Positions 23,916 to 33,216 of a stretch of 64,000 nt of DNA are shown here, piece after piece (position 1 is the first letter of the stretch; every line of letters begins with the position of its first letter). Below the pieces are notes generated by a model that saw only the letters and a program-made list of their open reading frames with translations, did not search any database and was not told where the DNA came from. The position numbers were made by a program, and so were the translations under genes. The DNA is taken from contig NZ_JXQQ01000020.1 of the NCBI RefSeq assembly GCF_000834655.1, positions 1-64,000 on the forward strand, written 5' to 3'. This stretch comes from Variovorax paradoxus. Its GTDB lineage: Bacteria; Pseudomonadota; Gammaproteobacteria; Burkholderiales; Burkholderiaceae_C.

Positions 23916-25832
23916 TCAGCGCACCGATGCGACAGGCAGCGTGTCCGCCGGCTTCGGCACGAGGATCTCGGCCTTGAAACGTTCCTTCAGCAGGTTGTAG
24001 TAGGCGGCGGCTTCGGCCGCCGTCACCGACTGGCCGACCTGCGCGCTTTCCTGCTGCGCCTGCTCGGGCGGCGGCGGCGTGCGCGGGACCACCTTGGTCA
24101 CGCGGACCACCGCGTAACCCTGCGTGCCCAGGTCCACGCCCACCAGCGAAGGCAGCTTGGCGGCGTCGGCGCGCAGCGCGGCATCGATCACCGGAACGGG
24201 CTGCGATTGCGCATCGATGCGCGAGACGGTGACGGGCGCGGCGAAGGTCGCGCCGTCCGCCTTGGCGGTCCATGCCGCGAGCTTGGCTTCGCCCTCGGCT
24301 TTGGCCAGCACCGCAGCACGCTCGGTGACGAGCTGCGCGCGGATCTTGTCCTTGACCTCTGCCAGCGGGATCGGATGCGCAGGCGTGTATTGCGTCACGC
24401 GGCCCGAGGCAAGCTGGCTGGAGCCGACCTCGATAGCCTCGGTATTCTGCTTGCGTTCGAGCGAGTCGCTGGCGTAGAGCGCGCTCAGGAAGTTGCGGCT
24501 GGCCAGCGGGCCCTTGGCGCCCGGCGCGGGGATGCGCGGGACGTTGGTCGCAGTCTGAATCGTGAGCTTGAGCTTTTCCGCGGCGGGCTTGAGGCTGTCG
24601 GGCTGCTGGTACACGGCATCGGTGAAGGCCTCGGCGGCCTTCGCGAATTCCTGCGTGGCCTGTGCGGCGCGAACTTCGCTCTCGATGGTGGCGCGCACCT
24701 GCTCGAAAGGCGGCACCACTGCTGGCTTGATGTCGGTCAGATGGATGATGTGATAGCCGAACTCGGTTTCGACGAGGTTGCTGATCTCGCCCTTCTTCAG
24801 CGCGAACATCGCGTCTTCGAACGGCTTGACCATCGCGCCCTTGGTGACGAAGTCGAGGTCGCCGCCCTTCTCCGCCGAGCCTGGGTCCTGCGAATTCTTG
24901 CGCGCCACATCGGCGAAAGTGTTCGGCGCCTTCTTCACGTCGGCCAGCAGTTGCTCGGCCTTGGCCTTGGCCTTTTCACGATCGCCAGCGGACATGCTGG
25001 CCGGCGCGGTGATCAGGATGTGGCTGGCACGACGCTCTTCCTTCGTGCCGAAGCGCGCGGTGTTCTGTTCGTAGTAGGTCTTGAGATCCGCCTCGCTCAC
25101 GGAAACGTTCTTCTTGGCCGCGTCGAGGTCGAGCACGAGGTATTCGATGCTGGCCTGCTCGGGCGCCTGGAACTGCGAGGTGTGATCCTTGTAGTAGGCC
25201 TCGATGTCGGCGTCGCTCACGGTCACCTTCGAGGCGAAGCTCTCGGGCGCGAAGCGCGCGACCTGGATCTCGCGGCGGTCATAGAAGGCATTGACCGTGG
25301 CAGCTACCAGTGCGGGCGGCGTGAGGGCCGTGCCCGATACGCCGAGCAGCACCTGCTGCGTGGACATCTCGGCACGCACCGAGGCTTCGTACTGCTCGGG
25401 CGTGCGGCCCGTCACGCGCAGAAAGGTCTCGCGGTCGAACTTGCCGTCGGGCGTGCGGAACGACGCAAGGCCCTGGTCTTGCGCAAAGATCCGCGCGAGG
25501 CGATCTTCGGAGACGGTCATGTTCGCCTTGGAGGCGGCTGCGGCCAGCACGCGGTCGCGCACCAGGCGCTCCAGCGTGGCATAGCGCAAGGCGTCCGAGT
25601 CGAGCACCGTCGGATCGACGTTGGGCGATTGCTGGCGGATGCGGTCCGTCTCGTTGCGGTGCGCCGCATCCCACTCGGGCTTCGTGATGTCGTGGCCATC
25701 GATGCGGGCCACTTTCTCGTCGCTGCCAGAGCCCTGATAACGCTCGACGCCGAAGAGCACGAACGAGGGAATGATCAGCAAGAACAAGAAAATCATGACG
25801 ATCTTGTTGTACCTGCGGAAGAAATCAAACAT
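23916..25832 (-). CDS. ppiD: Periplasmic chaperone/peptidyl-prolyl isomerase PpiD
   Basis: Membrane-anchored periplasmic folding factor of 638 residues that works near the Sec exit site. The ATG at 25832 gives MFDFFRRYNK and an uncleaved N-terminal helix (about residues 12-32). A SurA-like N-domain (residues 45-230), a parvulin/PpiC domain (about 265-360; RRASHILI, KGGDLDFVTKGAMVKPFE, FGYHIIHL) and a C-terminal SurA-like region follow. Length and layout match PpiD. hupB lies upstream with tRNA-Val between, a linkage that is common in proteobacteria. Confidence 0.93.
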   Translation of the reverse strand: MFDFFRRYNKIVMIFLFLLIIPSFVLFGVERYQGSGSDEKVARIDGHDITKPEWDAAHRNETDRIRQQSPNVDPTVLDSDALRYATLERLVRDRVLAAAASKANMTVSEDRLARIFAQDQGLASFRTPDGKFDRETFLRVTGRTPEQYEASVRAEMSTQQVLLGVSGTALTPPALVAATVNAFYDRREIQVARFAPESFASKVTVSDADIEAYYKDHTSQFQAPEQASIEYLVLDLDAAKKNVSVSEADLKTYYEQNTARFGTKEERRASHILITAPASMSAGDREKAKAKAEQLLADVKKAPNTFADVARKNSQDPGSAEKGGDLDFVTKGAMVKPFEDAMFALKKGEISNLVETEFGYHIIHLTDIKPAVVPPFEQVRATIESEVRAAQATQEFAKAAEAFTDAVYQQPDSLKPAAEKLKLTIQTATNVPRIPAPGAKGPLASRNFLSALYASDSLERKQNTEAIEVGSSQLASGRVTQYTPAHPIPLAEVKDKIRAQLVTERAAVLAKAEGEAKLAAWTAKADGATFAAPVTVSRIDAQSQPVPVIDAALRADAAKLPSLVGVDLGTQGYAVVRVTKVVPRTPPPPEQAQQESAQVGQSVTAAEAAAYYNLLKERFKAEILVPKPADTLPVASVR

Positions 25833-25870
25833 GCTTGAACACTCTTTTTCGACGGATGTCGGACGGCAAT

Positions 25871-25897
25871 AAAAAAGGCGAACTGGTGTTCGCCTTT
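25871..25897 (-). terminator. tRNA-Val terminator
   Basis: On the minus strand AAAGGCGAAC and GTTCGCCTTT pair around ACCA and are followed by a T-tract. It separates tRNA-Val from ppiD. Confidence 0.8.
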
Positions 25898-25909
25898 GCA
25901 TCTGGGTGG

Positions 25910-25985
25910 TGGTGGGTGCTGAGGGGCTCGAACCCCCGACCTACGCCTTGTAAGGGCGCCGCTCTACCAACTGAGCTAAGCACCC
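25910..25985 (-). tRNA. tRNA-Val (TAC)
   Basis: Complete cloverleaf on the minus strand: acceptor GGGTGCT/AGCACCC, anticodon TAC in CTTACAA, T-loop GGTTCGAGCCC and an encoded CCA end at 25910-25912. It lies between hupB and ppiD. Confidence 0.97.
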
Positions 25986-26011
25986 CACCGGAATACTCTC
26001 CGAGTCTAGTC

Positions 26012-26284
26012 TCAGTTCAGCGCGTCTTTCAGCGCCTTGCCCGGACGAAACTTCGGAATCTTGGCTGCCTTGATTTTAATCGCGTCGCCGGTGCGGGGAT
26101 TCCGGCCGGTGCGGGCGGCCCGTTTGCCTACTGCGAAAGTGCCGAAACCGACGAGCGAAACGGAGCCGCCCTTTTTGAGCGTGGTACGAATGGCGCCGAT
26201 GGTGGATTCGAGCGCACGGGTGGCAGCTGCTTTGGAAATATCGGCGTTCTTTGCGATGTGCTCAATCAGTTCGGTCTTGTTCAC
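26012..26284 (-). CDS. hupB: DNA-binding protein HU-beta
   Basis: Nucleoid protein of 90 residues, full HU length. The beta-arm signature [21 protein letters not shown] and the KTELIEHIA start are clear. The start codon is GTG, with an AGGGG ribosome-binding site sitting inside the palindrome ACAAGGG-C-CCCTTGT (26283-26297), which could partly hide it. Order hupB, tRNA-Val, ppiD. The 234-bp gap upstream (26285-26518) holds nothing further that I can support. Confidence 0.96.
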   Translation of the reverse strand: MNKTELIEHIAKNADISKAAATRALESTIGAIRTTLKKGGSVSLVGFGTFAVGKRAARTGRNPRTGDAIKIKAAKIPKFRPGKALKDALN

Positions 26285-26518
26285 AAGGGCCCCTTGTAGA
26301 GAAAAAGTTGGTCGGCTTTCGTCAGCTGCGACCTGGCCGCGGGTGGGTGCGACTCAAGAGCTTGGCAGGCCTGACGCCTCGGCAGCGCACTGCCAGCGAG
26401 GATTACAACCACTGCCCTGCAGGGTGTCAATAAGACACGAGGCCATGCAAAACAGCGGAGCGCGCGATTTTAGGGGCGTTTCGTTGCGCACTTTCCAGGA
26501 CGTTTCGTGAAGTACTTT

Positions 26519-27604
26519 TCAAAGCGCCTCGGCGATGGCCTTTCCGAGGTCGCTGGTGCTTGCCGTGCCTCCGATATCGGGCGTGCGCGGTGCGCCGCTT
26601 TGGGGCGCGAGCACTTTCTCGACGGTCGAGAGGATCGCGTCGTGCGCTTCCTTGTGACCCAAGAATTCCAGCATCATCGCGCCGCACCAGATCTGACCGA
26701 TCGGGTTCGCGATGCCCTTGCCGGCGATGTCGGGCGCCGAACCGTGCACCGGCTCGAACAGCGACGGCGTGGTGCGCTCGGGGTTCAGGTTGGCGCTCGG
26801 CGCAATGCCGATGGTGCCGGTGCAGGCCGGGCCGAGGTCCGAGAGGATGTCGCCGAAGAGGTTGCTCGCGACCACCACGTCGAAGAAGTCGGGGCGCTGC
26901 ACGAAGTGCGCGGTGAGGATGTCGATGTGGAACTTGTCCAGCTTCACGCCGGCGTAGTTCTTCGCCATCTCGGCCACGCGCTCATCCCAGTAGGGCATGG
27001 TGATCGAGATGCCGTTCGACTTGGTGGCGCTCGTGAGGTGCTTCTTCGGCCGCGACTGCGCGAGCTCGAACGCGAACTTGAGCACGCGGTCCACGCCCAC
27101 GCGCGACATCACGGTTTCCTGCACCACGATCTCGCGAGGCGTGCCTTCGTACATCCGCCCGCCGATGCTGGAGTACTCGCCTTCGGTGTTCTCGCGCACG
27201 ATGTACATGTCGATCTCGCCGGGCTGGCGCGGCGTGCCGTCGCGGCGCACCACGGGCGCGACGATGCCGGGCATGAGGCGCGCGGGGCGCAGGTTGATGT
27301 ACTGGTCGAACTCGCGGCGGAACAGCAGCAGCGATCCCCACAGCGAAATGTGGTCGGGAATCTTCTCGGGCCAGCCGACCGCGCCGAAGAAGATCGCGTC
27401 GTGGCCGCCGATCTGGTCCTTCCAGTTGTCGGGCAGCATCTTGCCGTGCTTCTCGCAATAGTCCCAGCTGGAGAAATCGAAGTGATCGAACTTCAGGTCG
27501 ATGCCGAACTTGCGCGCTGCCGCATCGACCACGCGCAGGCCCTCGGGCATGGTTTCCTTGCCGATGCCGTCGCCGGCGATGACTGCGATTCTGTGAGTGC
27601 TCAT
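26519..27604 (-). CDS. Tartrate/D-malate dehydrogenase (isocitrate/isopropylmalate DH family)
   Basis: NAD-dependent beta-decarboxylating dehydrogenase of 361 residues. Hallmarks: AGDGIGKETMPEG, FFGAVGWP, NLRPARLMPG, IVRENTEGEYSSIGGR with the catalytic Tyr/Lys region, the metal-binding ASNLFGDILSDLGP and EPVHGSAPDIAGKGIANP. SIGGRMYEGTP is typical of the TtuC/DmlA group rather than LeuB. Its ATG overlaps the stop of the upstream hydrolase gene (ATGA), and a LysR-type regulator is divergent, the common arrangement for such catabolic genes. Substrate (tartrate, D-malate or a relative) is inferred. Confidence 0.88.
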   Translation of the reverse strand: MSTHRIAVIAGDGIGKETMPEGLRVVDAAARKFGIDLKFDHFDFSSWDYCEKHGKMLPDNWKDQIGGHDAIFFGAVGWPEKIPDHISLWGSLLLFRREFDQYINLRPARLMPGIVAPVVRRDGTPRQPGEIDMYIVRENTEGEYSSIGGRMYEGTPREIVVQETVMSRVGVDRVLKFAFELAQSRPKKHLTSATKSNGISITMPYWDERVAEMAKNYAGVKLDKFHIDILTAHFVQRPDFFDVVVASNLFGDILSDLGPACTGTIGIAPSANLNPERTTPSLFEPVHGSAPDIAGKGIANPIGQIWCGAMMLEFLGHKEAHDAILSTVEKVLAPQSGAPRTPDIGGTASTSDLGKAIAEAL

Positions 27605-28533
27605 GGAGTGGCTCCTGTCTGCGGGAGAGATGGTTGGAGAGGTGAAAAGAATGCGAGCGCCTCGGCGAGCAATTCGGCCGGGGCTTCCTCGGGAACATAG
27701 TGGCCGCACGGCAAGGCGCGGCCCGAGATATCGGCGGCGTACGCGCGCCAGAGCGCGAGCACGTCGAAGCACTTGCCCACCGCGCCGTGCTCGCCCCACA
27801 GCACGCGAAGCGGCTGCGAAAGCTTGCGGCCGGCGGCGATGTCCGCGCGGTCGTGCACGAGATCGATGGTGGCGGAGGCGCGGTAGTCCTCGCAGATGGA
27901 TTCGGCCGTGCCCGGAATACTCGCGCAGCGCTCGTACTCGGCCAGCACCTCGGGCGCGAAAGGCGCCAGTCCCGCGTGCCGTCCGCCCATCACGCTGCGC
28001 ACGTAGCGCACCGGATCGGAAGCGATCAGTGCCTCGGGCAAAGGCTGCGGCTGAATCAGGAAGAACCAGTGCCAATAGGCTTTCGCGAAGGCCTCGGAGG
28101 TGTTCTCGTACATCGCGAGCGTGGGCGCGATGTCCAGCAACAGCATGCGCTCGACCGCGGAAGGATGGTCCGCCGCGAGCCTGTGCGCCACGCGCGCGCC
28201 GCGGTCGTGCGCCAGCACGCCGAAGCGCTCGAAGCCGTGGTGCCGCATGGCCGCGAGTGCATCGAGCGCCATCTCGCGCTTGCTGTAGACCGCGTGATCG
28301 GCATCGGCCGCCGGTCGGCCAGAGTCGCCGTAGCCGCGCAGGTCCACCGCGACCACGGTGAATCGCTCGGCCAGTTGCGGCGCGACGCGATGCCAGATCG
28401 CGTGCGTTTGCGGATGACCATGCAGCAACAGCAGCGGTGCGCCCTTGCCGCCGATGCGGCCGTGGATGCGCACGCCGTCGCGCTCGATGTCGAAGGTGGC
28501 GAAAGCGGACGAGGTGAGAAAGGAGGCGGTCAC
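27601..28533 (-). CDS. Alpha/beta hydrolase, haloacetate dehalogenase-like
   Basis: Hydrolase of 310 residues from GTG 28533 (an ATG at 28566 would add 11). The active site matches fluoroacetate dehalogenase: nucleophile Asp110 with Arg111 and Arg114 (HDRGARVAHR), Asp134, the halide-pocket pair His155-Trp156 (YWHWFFLIQP), Tyr217 in CEDYRA, and catalytic His278 (PCGHYVPEEAP). The motif HGHPQTHAIW forms the oxyanion loop. These positions equal or nearly equal those of the studied enzyme from Rhodopseudomonas palustris. Activity on fluoroacetate or chloroacetate is inferred. It is translationally coupled to the dehydrogenase. Confidence 0.82.
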   Translation of the reverse strand: MTASFLTSSAFATFDIERDGVRIHGRIGGKGAPLLLLHGHPQTHAIWHRVAPQLAERFTVVAVDLRGYGDSGRPAADADHAVYSKREMALDALAAMRHHGFERFGVLAHDRGARVAHRLAADHPSAVERMLLLDIAPTLAMYENTSEAFAKAYWHWFFLIQPQPLPEALIASDPVRYVRSVMGGRHAGLAPFAPEVLAEYERCASIPGTAESICEDYRASATIDLVHDRADIAAGRKLSQPLRVLWGEHGAVGKCFDVLALWRAYAADISGRALPCGHYVPEEAPAELLAEALAFFSPLQPSLPQTGATP

Positions 28534-28580
28534 GAGAACGATTGTGCGTTGCGCCCCGGCGATCATCAAGCAACAATCGG

Positions 28581-28603
28581 CCAATTCATACTTTCCGGAT
28601 TGG
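28581..28603. promoter_or_regulatory. Candidate LysR operator
   Basis: An interrupted dyad CCAAT-N13-ATTGG lies between the divergent LysR gene and the hydrolase operon, ending two bases before the LysR start. It fits an autoregulatory LysR-type binding site; a weak -10 (TATGAA on the minus strand) lies inside it. Confidence 0.4.
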
Positions 28604-28604
28604 C

Positions 28605-29564
28605 ATGAATCCCTCTTCGCTGGAACGCGGCGATCTTGAACTGGTGCTGGCAATTCGCGACCAGGGCAGCCTGGCCGGCGCAGCCGCCACGCTCGATGTC
28701 GTGCCCTCCGTCATCACCAAGCGGCTCGGTGCGCTCGAGGGGCGGCTCGGGCAGCGGCTGTTCGACCGCACCACGCGGCGGCTCAGCGTCACGGCCGAGG
28801 GCGAGGCGGTGTGCCTGCACGCCCGCGCGCTGCTCGAAGGTTTTGCGGCACTCGAAAGCGAACTCGGCGAGCGGCAGAACGCGCTGGTCGGCACCATCCG
28901 CCTCGCCGCCACCTTCGGCTTCGGCAGGCGCTGGCTCGGGCCGGCGCTGGCCGCCTTCCAGGCCCGTCACCCCGCGCTGCAGATCGAGCTGCTGCTGACC
29001 GAGCACCTGCCCGACCTGGGTGCAGAAGGCTATGACGGCGCGCTCTGGCTGTGGGCCGTGCAGCAGCAGCGCGCGGCCGACTGGGTCACGCGCCGCATCG
29101 CGCGGAATCAGCGCGTGCTGGCTGCCGCGCCTTCGTATATCGCGCAGCACGGCATGCCGACGACGGTCGATGCACTCGCCTCGCACGCCTGCCTGGTCGC
29201 GCGCGAGAACGGCGAGGTCAATCAGCGCCAGTTCGCGCTCTGGACGCTGCGCCACGCGCGCGACAGCAGCACCGCACGCGTTCGCGTGCAGGGCCCGCTC
29301 GCAAGCAATTCAGGAGAGATGGTGCGCGACTGGTGCATGGCGGGCCACGGCATCATGCTGCGCAGCCTCTGGGACATCGCGCCGCAACTGGCCACAGGCG
29401 AACTGGTGCGCGTGCTGCCGCAATACGTGATGCCCGATGCCGACATCCACTGGGTCGCGCCCTGGCGGCCTAAAACGCCGCGCCGTGTGCGCCTCCTGCT
29501 CGACCATCTGGCCGAGCAGTTTCGGGGCGAGCCTTGGAAACCGGCGAAGACGGGCGCGCGCTGA
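28605..29564 (+). CDS. LysR-family transcriptional regulator
   Basis: Regulator of 319 residues. N-terminal winged helix-turn-helix (ERGDLELVLAIRDQGSLAGA, PSVITKRLGALEGRLGQRLF, RTTRRLSVTAEGE) and a C-terminal effector domain. Divergent from the hydrolase-dehydrogenase pair with only 71 bp between starts, so it most likely controls them in response to a small organic acid. Effector unknown. Confidence 0.92.
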   Translation: MNPSSLERGDLELVLAIRDQGSLAGAAATLDVVPSVITKRLGALEGRLGQRLFDRTTRRLSVTAEGEAVCLHARALLEGFAALESELGERQNALVGTIRLAATFGFGRRWLGPALAAFQARHPALQIELLLTEHLPDLGAEGYDGALWLWAVQQQRAADWVTRRIARNQRVLAAAPSYIAQHGMPTTVDALASHACLVARENGEVNQRQFALWTLRHARDSSTARVRVQGPLASNSGEMVRDWCMAGHGIMLRSLWDIAPQLATGELVRVLPQYVMPDADIHWVAPWRPKTPRRVRLLLDHLAEQFRGEPWKPAKTGAR

Positions 29565-29570
29565 AGCTTC

Positions 29571-30467
29571 TTAGCGCTCGCTGCGCACCACCAGGCTCAC
29601 GCCGATCGCGGTGAGCCCGATGCCCAGCAGCGTCACCAGCGTGATCGGCTCCGCGAACAGCAGCCACGCCATCACCGCGGTGCAAGGCGGCACCAGGTAA
29701 AGCAGGCTCGTGACCGCAGTAGCAGTCCCGCGCTGGATCAGCATGTAGAGCAGCGAGCTGCCGCCCAGCGACAGTGCCAGCACCGACCAGGCCATCGCGC
29801 CGGTCGAGTGCGCGTTCCATTCGATGGCCTGGGTTTCCATCGCCGCGAAAGGCAAGGTCACCAGCAGCGCCGCTGCCATCTGCACCGCGCTCGCGCTGCG
29901 CACGTCGCACGGCGCAACAAAGCGCTTCTGGTACAGCGTGCCCGCGGTGATCGAAAGCAGCGCGAAGACCGCGAGCGCCATCGTCAGCGCATTGACCTCG
30001 GCGCCCTGGCCGAACTTGCGCGAGACCACGAGCACGAGTCCCGCAAAACCCAGAACCAGCCCAGCCCACTGCCGCCTGGAAATGCGCCCGCCGTTCAACG
30101 ACAGCCAGATCGCGGTGAGCACCGGCTGCACGCCGACGAGCAGCGCCACGAGCCCCGCGCCCATCCCCGCGTGCACCGCGGCCCAGACACCGCCAAGGTA
30201 CCCCGCCTGCATCAACACGCCCGTGACTGCGAGGTGCCCCCATTGCGCACGCTCCTTCGGCCATGCGACCTTCGCGAGCGCGACCCACAGGCCGAAGCAC
30301 ACGAGCGACAACGCATAGCGCACGGCAAGGAACTTGAGAGGCGGCGCATAGGGCATGCCATAGCGCGCGACGATGAAGCCCGTGCTCCAGATCAACACGA
30401 AGATCGCCGGCATGGCCCGCAGCCACCCCGAGCCGCCGGGGCCGGGCACCGCGGCCGCCGCCGTCAT
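29571..30467 (-). CDS. EamA/DMT family transporter
   Basis: Inner-membrane protein of 298 residues with about ten hydrophobic segments and two EamA repeats. Repeat one includes IWSTGFIVARYG and PLKFLAVRY, and repeat two includes GSSLLYMLIQRGTATAVTSLLYLVPPCTAVMAWLLF. Likely a metabolite exporter, substrate unknown. Its ATG overlaps the pgsA stop, so the two are coupled. Confidence 0.9.
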   Translation of the reverse strand: MTAAAAVPGPGGSGWLRAMPAIFVLIWSTGFIVARYGMPYAPPLKFLAVRYALSLVCFGLWVALAKVAWPKERAQWGHLAVTGVLMQAGYLGGVWAAVHAGMGAGLVALLVGVQPVLTAIWLSLNGGRISRRQWAGLVLGFAGLVLVVSRKFGQGAEVNALTMALAVFALLSITAGTLYQKRFVAPCDVRSASAVQMAAALLVTLPFAAMETQAIEWNAHSTGAMAWSVLALSLGGSSLLYMLIQRGTATAVTSLLYLVPPCTAVMAWLLFAEPITLVTLLGIGLTAIGVSLVVRSER

Positions 30468-31030
30468 TTGCTGTGGGCCCGAATCTCGGGAATGGCCTTC
30501 TGCAGGTAATAGACCATCGACCAGACGGTGAGTACCGCCGAGATCCAGATCAGCCACTGGCCCCAGAGGCCGGTGTCGATCACCTTGAAGAGGTGCCCGT
30601 CATAGAGCAGGAAGGGAATCGCGACCATCTGCACGGTCGTCTTGACCTTGCCGATCATGTGAACCGCCACGCTCTTGCCGGCGCCGATCCGCGCCATCCA
30701 TTCGCGCAGTGCCGAGATGGCGATCTCGCGGCCGATGATGATGAGCGCCACGAACACATCGGCGCGCTGCAGATGCACCAGCACCAGCAGCGCGGCGCAC
30801 ACGAGGAACTTGTCGGCCACCGGATCGAGGAACGCGCCGAAGGCCGAGGTCTGGTTGAGCTTGCGTGCCAGGTAGCCGTCGAGCCAGTCGGTGGCGGCGA
30901 AGACGATGAACATGACCGTGGCGATCAGGTTGCGCATCGGCTCGGCCATCGGCAGATAGAACACCCCGACGATCAATGGGATCGCGACGATGCGCGTCCA
31001 GGTCATGATGGTCGGTAGGGTCCAGAACAT
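30464..31030 (-). CDS. pgsA: CDP-diacylglycerol-glycerol-3-phosphate 3-phosphatidyltransferase
   Basis: Makes phosphatidylglycerophosphate, the first step to phosphatidylglycerol and cardiolipin. Inner-membrane protein of 188 residues with the CDP-alcohol phosphotransferase signature DWLDGYLARKLNQTSAFGAFLDPVADK, whose Asp residues bind metal and substrate. It lies 60 bp downstream of uvrC on the same strand, a linkage known in many bacteria. Confidence 0.95.
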   Translation of the reverse strand: MFWTLPTIMTWTRIVAIPLIVGVFYLPMAEPMRNLIATVMFIVFAATDWLDGYLARKLNQTSAFGAFLDPVADKFLVCAALLVLVHLQRADVFVALIIIGREIAISALREWMARIGAGKSVAVHMIGKVKTTVQMVAIPFLLYDGHLFKVIDTGLWGQWLIWISAVLTVWSMVYYLQKAIPEIRAHSK

Positions 31031-31090
31031 CGCTTGATTGTGTCATGGCGGGATGACCCCACCGGGTTGCCTATCTCTTGTTGCAAGCTC

Positions 31091-33073
31091 TCAGTGCAGG
31101 GCCTTGTAGATCTCCTCGGCCAATTCGGCGGCGATGCCCTCGACCGAGGCGATGTCCTCCATGCTCGCCGCCGCCACGCCGCGGATGCCGCCGAAGCGCT
31201 GCAGCAGGCGCGCGCGGCGCTTTGGCCCGATGCCCGGGATGTCTTCCAGCTGGCTGCCGCCCACCCGCACCTTTGCGCGCTTGGCCCGCATGCCGGTGAT
31301 GGCGAATCGGTGCGCCTCGTCGCGGATCTGCGCCACCAGCATCAGCGCCGCCGAGTCCTTGCCGAGGTAGACCTTCTCGCGGCCATCGGCGAACACCAGC
31401 TCCTCCAGGCCGACCTTGCGGCCCTCGCCCTTCTCGACGCCGACGATCAGCGAGAGCGGCAGGCCCAGTTCGCTGAACACCTCGCGCGCCATCGACACCT
31501 GCCCCTTGCCGCCATCGACGAGCACCAGCTCGGGCATGCGCGCGGTGCGGGTCTTTGGCGATGCTTCGCTGCCGCCGGCGCCGGCGGGACTCTCGCTTTC
31601 GGCGTCGCCGGGCGGCAGCGCCTCGGTCTCGGCCGCCATCGCCTCGGCCAGCTTGCCGTAGCGGCGGTGCAGCACCTGGCGCATCGCGGCATAGTCGTCG
31701 CCGGGCGTGATGCCCTCGATGTTGTAGCGGCGGTATTCCTTGTTCTGCATCGAATGGTGCTCGAACACCACGCACGAGGCCTGCGTGGCTTCGCCGGCGG
31801 TATGCGAGATGTCGAAGCATTCGACGCGGAAATTGTCCAGGTCGTCGCACGCGAGCTCGAGCGCCTCGGCCAGCGCCCGGGTGCGCGCCTGTTGCGACCC
31901 TTCTTCGGCCAGCAGGCGGGCCAGTTGCAGGCCGGCATTCGTCTCGGCCATCTCGAGCCAGTGGCGGCGTTGCTCGCGCGGCTGGAACACCGCCGTCACG
32001 CGCCCGCCGGCCTGCTGCGAGATCGCCTCGATCAGCTCGCGGCTCACCAGGTGGCTGAGCACCAGCGTGGCCGGCACCGGCACGTCGATGTAGTGCTGGG
32101 CGATGAAGGCTTCGAGCACCTGCACCTCTATGGGGTCGGCCGCGACGGGCGCGGCGCCCTCCTCCACATCGTCCATCTCGCCGTGGTGGATCTGCGCCGC
32201 GTCTTCCACGTGCACCGGGAAATAGGGCCGGTCGCCCAGGTGCCGGCCGCCGCGCACCATCGCGAGGTTGACGCAGGCCTTGCCGCCCTGCACCTTGACC
32301 GCGAGGATGTCCACGTCCTTGTCCGACGCGATCTCGATCGACTGCTGGTGCAGGACCCGCGAGATCGCCGACATCTGGTTGCGCAGCTCGGCCGCCTGCT
32401 CGAACTCGAGCTTCTCGGCGTGCGCGGTCATGCGCGCTTCGAGCCTGGAGAGCACGAGCTGCGTGTCGCCCATGAGAAAGGCTTCGGCGCTGGCCACGTC
32501 CTGCGCGTAGGCCTCGGGCGTGATGTAGTCCACGCAGGGGCCGGTGCAGCGCTTGATCTGGTACAGCAGGCAAGGCCGCGTGCGGTTGGCGTACACCGTG
32601 TCCTCGCAGGTACGCAGCTTGAACACCTTCTGCAGCAGCTGGATCGATTCCTTCACCGCCCAGGCACTCGGGTACGGCCCGAAGTAGCGATGCTTCTTGT
32701 CGACCGAGCCTCGGTAGTAGGCCAGCCGCGGAAATGCGTGCGACGCGATCTTCAGGTACGGGTAGCTCTTGTCGTCGCGAAACAGGATGTTGTAGCGCGG
32801 CTTGAGCGTCTTGATGAGGTTGTTCTCGAGCAGCAGCGCCTCGGCCTCGGAGCGCACCGCCGTGGTCTCCATGCGCACGATCTTCGAGATCATGTGGCCG
32901 ATGCGCGTGCCACTGTGACTCTTCTGGAAGTAGTTGGCGACCCGCTTCTTGAGGTTGCGCGCCTTGCCCACGTAGAGCACTGCGCCGGCAGCGTCGAAAT
33001 AGCGGTACACGCCCGGCAGTTGCGGAAGCGCCGCGACCTCGCTGAGCAGTTGATCGGAATGCACGTCTGACAT
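31091..33073 (-). CDS. uvrC: Excinuclease ABC subunit C
   Basis: Nucleotide-excision repair endonuclease of 660 residues making both incisions around a lesion. N-terminal GIY-YIG domain ([20 protein letters not shown]), Cys-rich segment ([17 protein letters not shown]), UvrB-binding helix (residues about 205-240), RNase H-like domain with [11 protein letters not shown] and VLVDGGKGQ, and the C-terminal helix-hairpin-helix pair ([16 protein letters not shown]). Complete and of normal length. Confidence 0.96.
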   Translation of the reverse strand: MSDVHSDQLLSEVAALPQLPGVYRYFDAAGAVLYVGKARNLKKRVANYFQKSHSGTRIGHMISKIVRMETTAVRSEAEALLLENNLIKTLKPRYNILFRDDKSYPYLKIASHAFPRLAYYRGSVDKKHRYFGPYPSAWAVKESIQLLQKVFKLRTCEDTVYANRTRPCLLYQIKRCTGPCVDYITPEAYAQDVASAEAFLMGDTQLVLSRLEARMTAHAEKLEFEQAAELRNQMSAISRVLHQQSIEIASDKDVDILAVKVQGGKACVNLAMVRGGRHLGDRPYFPVHVEDAAQIHHGEMDDVEEGAAPVAADPIEVQVLEAFIAQHYIDVPVPATLVLSHLVSRELIEAISQQAGGRVTAVFQPREQRRHWLEMAETNAGLQLARLLAEEGSQQARTRALAEALELACDDLDNFRVECFDISHTAGEATQASCVVFEHHSMQNKEYRRYNIEGITPGDDYAAMRQVLHRRYGKLAEAMAAETEALPPGDAESESPAGAGGSEASPKTRTARMPELVLVDGGKGQVSMAREVFSELGLPLSLIVGVEKGEGRKVGLEELVFADGREKVYLGKDSAALMLVAQIRDEAHRFAITGMRAKRAKVRVGGSQLEDIPGIGPKRRARLLQRFGGIRGVAAASMEDIASVEGIAAELAEEIYKALH

Positions 33074-33162
33074 GGCGGCTATTGTGGCGTCACGCGCAAG
33101 GCGCGTCGCAGGCCTGCGCGCAAACCCCGAGGTGGCTGGAATGAAATGTGCTGATGATGAAG

Positions 33163-33190
33163 ACGGGCGCGAGGAGCGCCCGTGTCTTTT
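33163..33190 (+). other. Terminator-like hairpin in the ggt leader
   Basis: ACGGGCGC and GCGCCCGT form an 8-bp stem around GAGGA, followed by GTCTTTTT, about 30 bp before the ggt start. It may insulate ggt from upstream transcription or act as an attenuator. Confidence 0.55.
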
Positions 33191-33216
33191 TCACCAAAAC
33201 TACCCGGGAAGATTCC

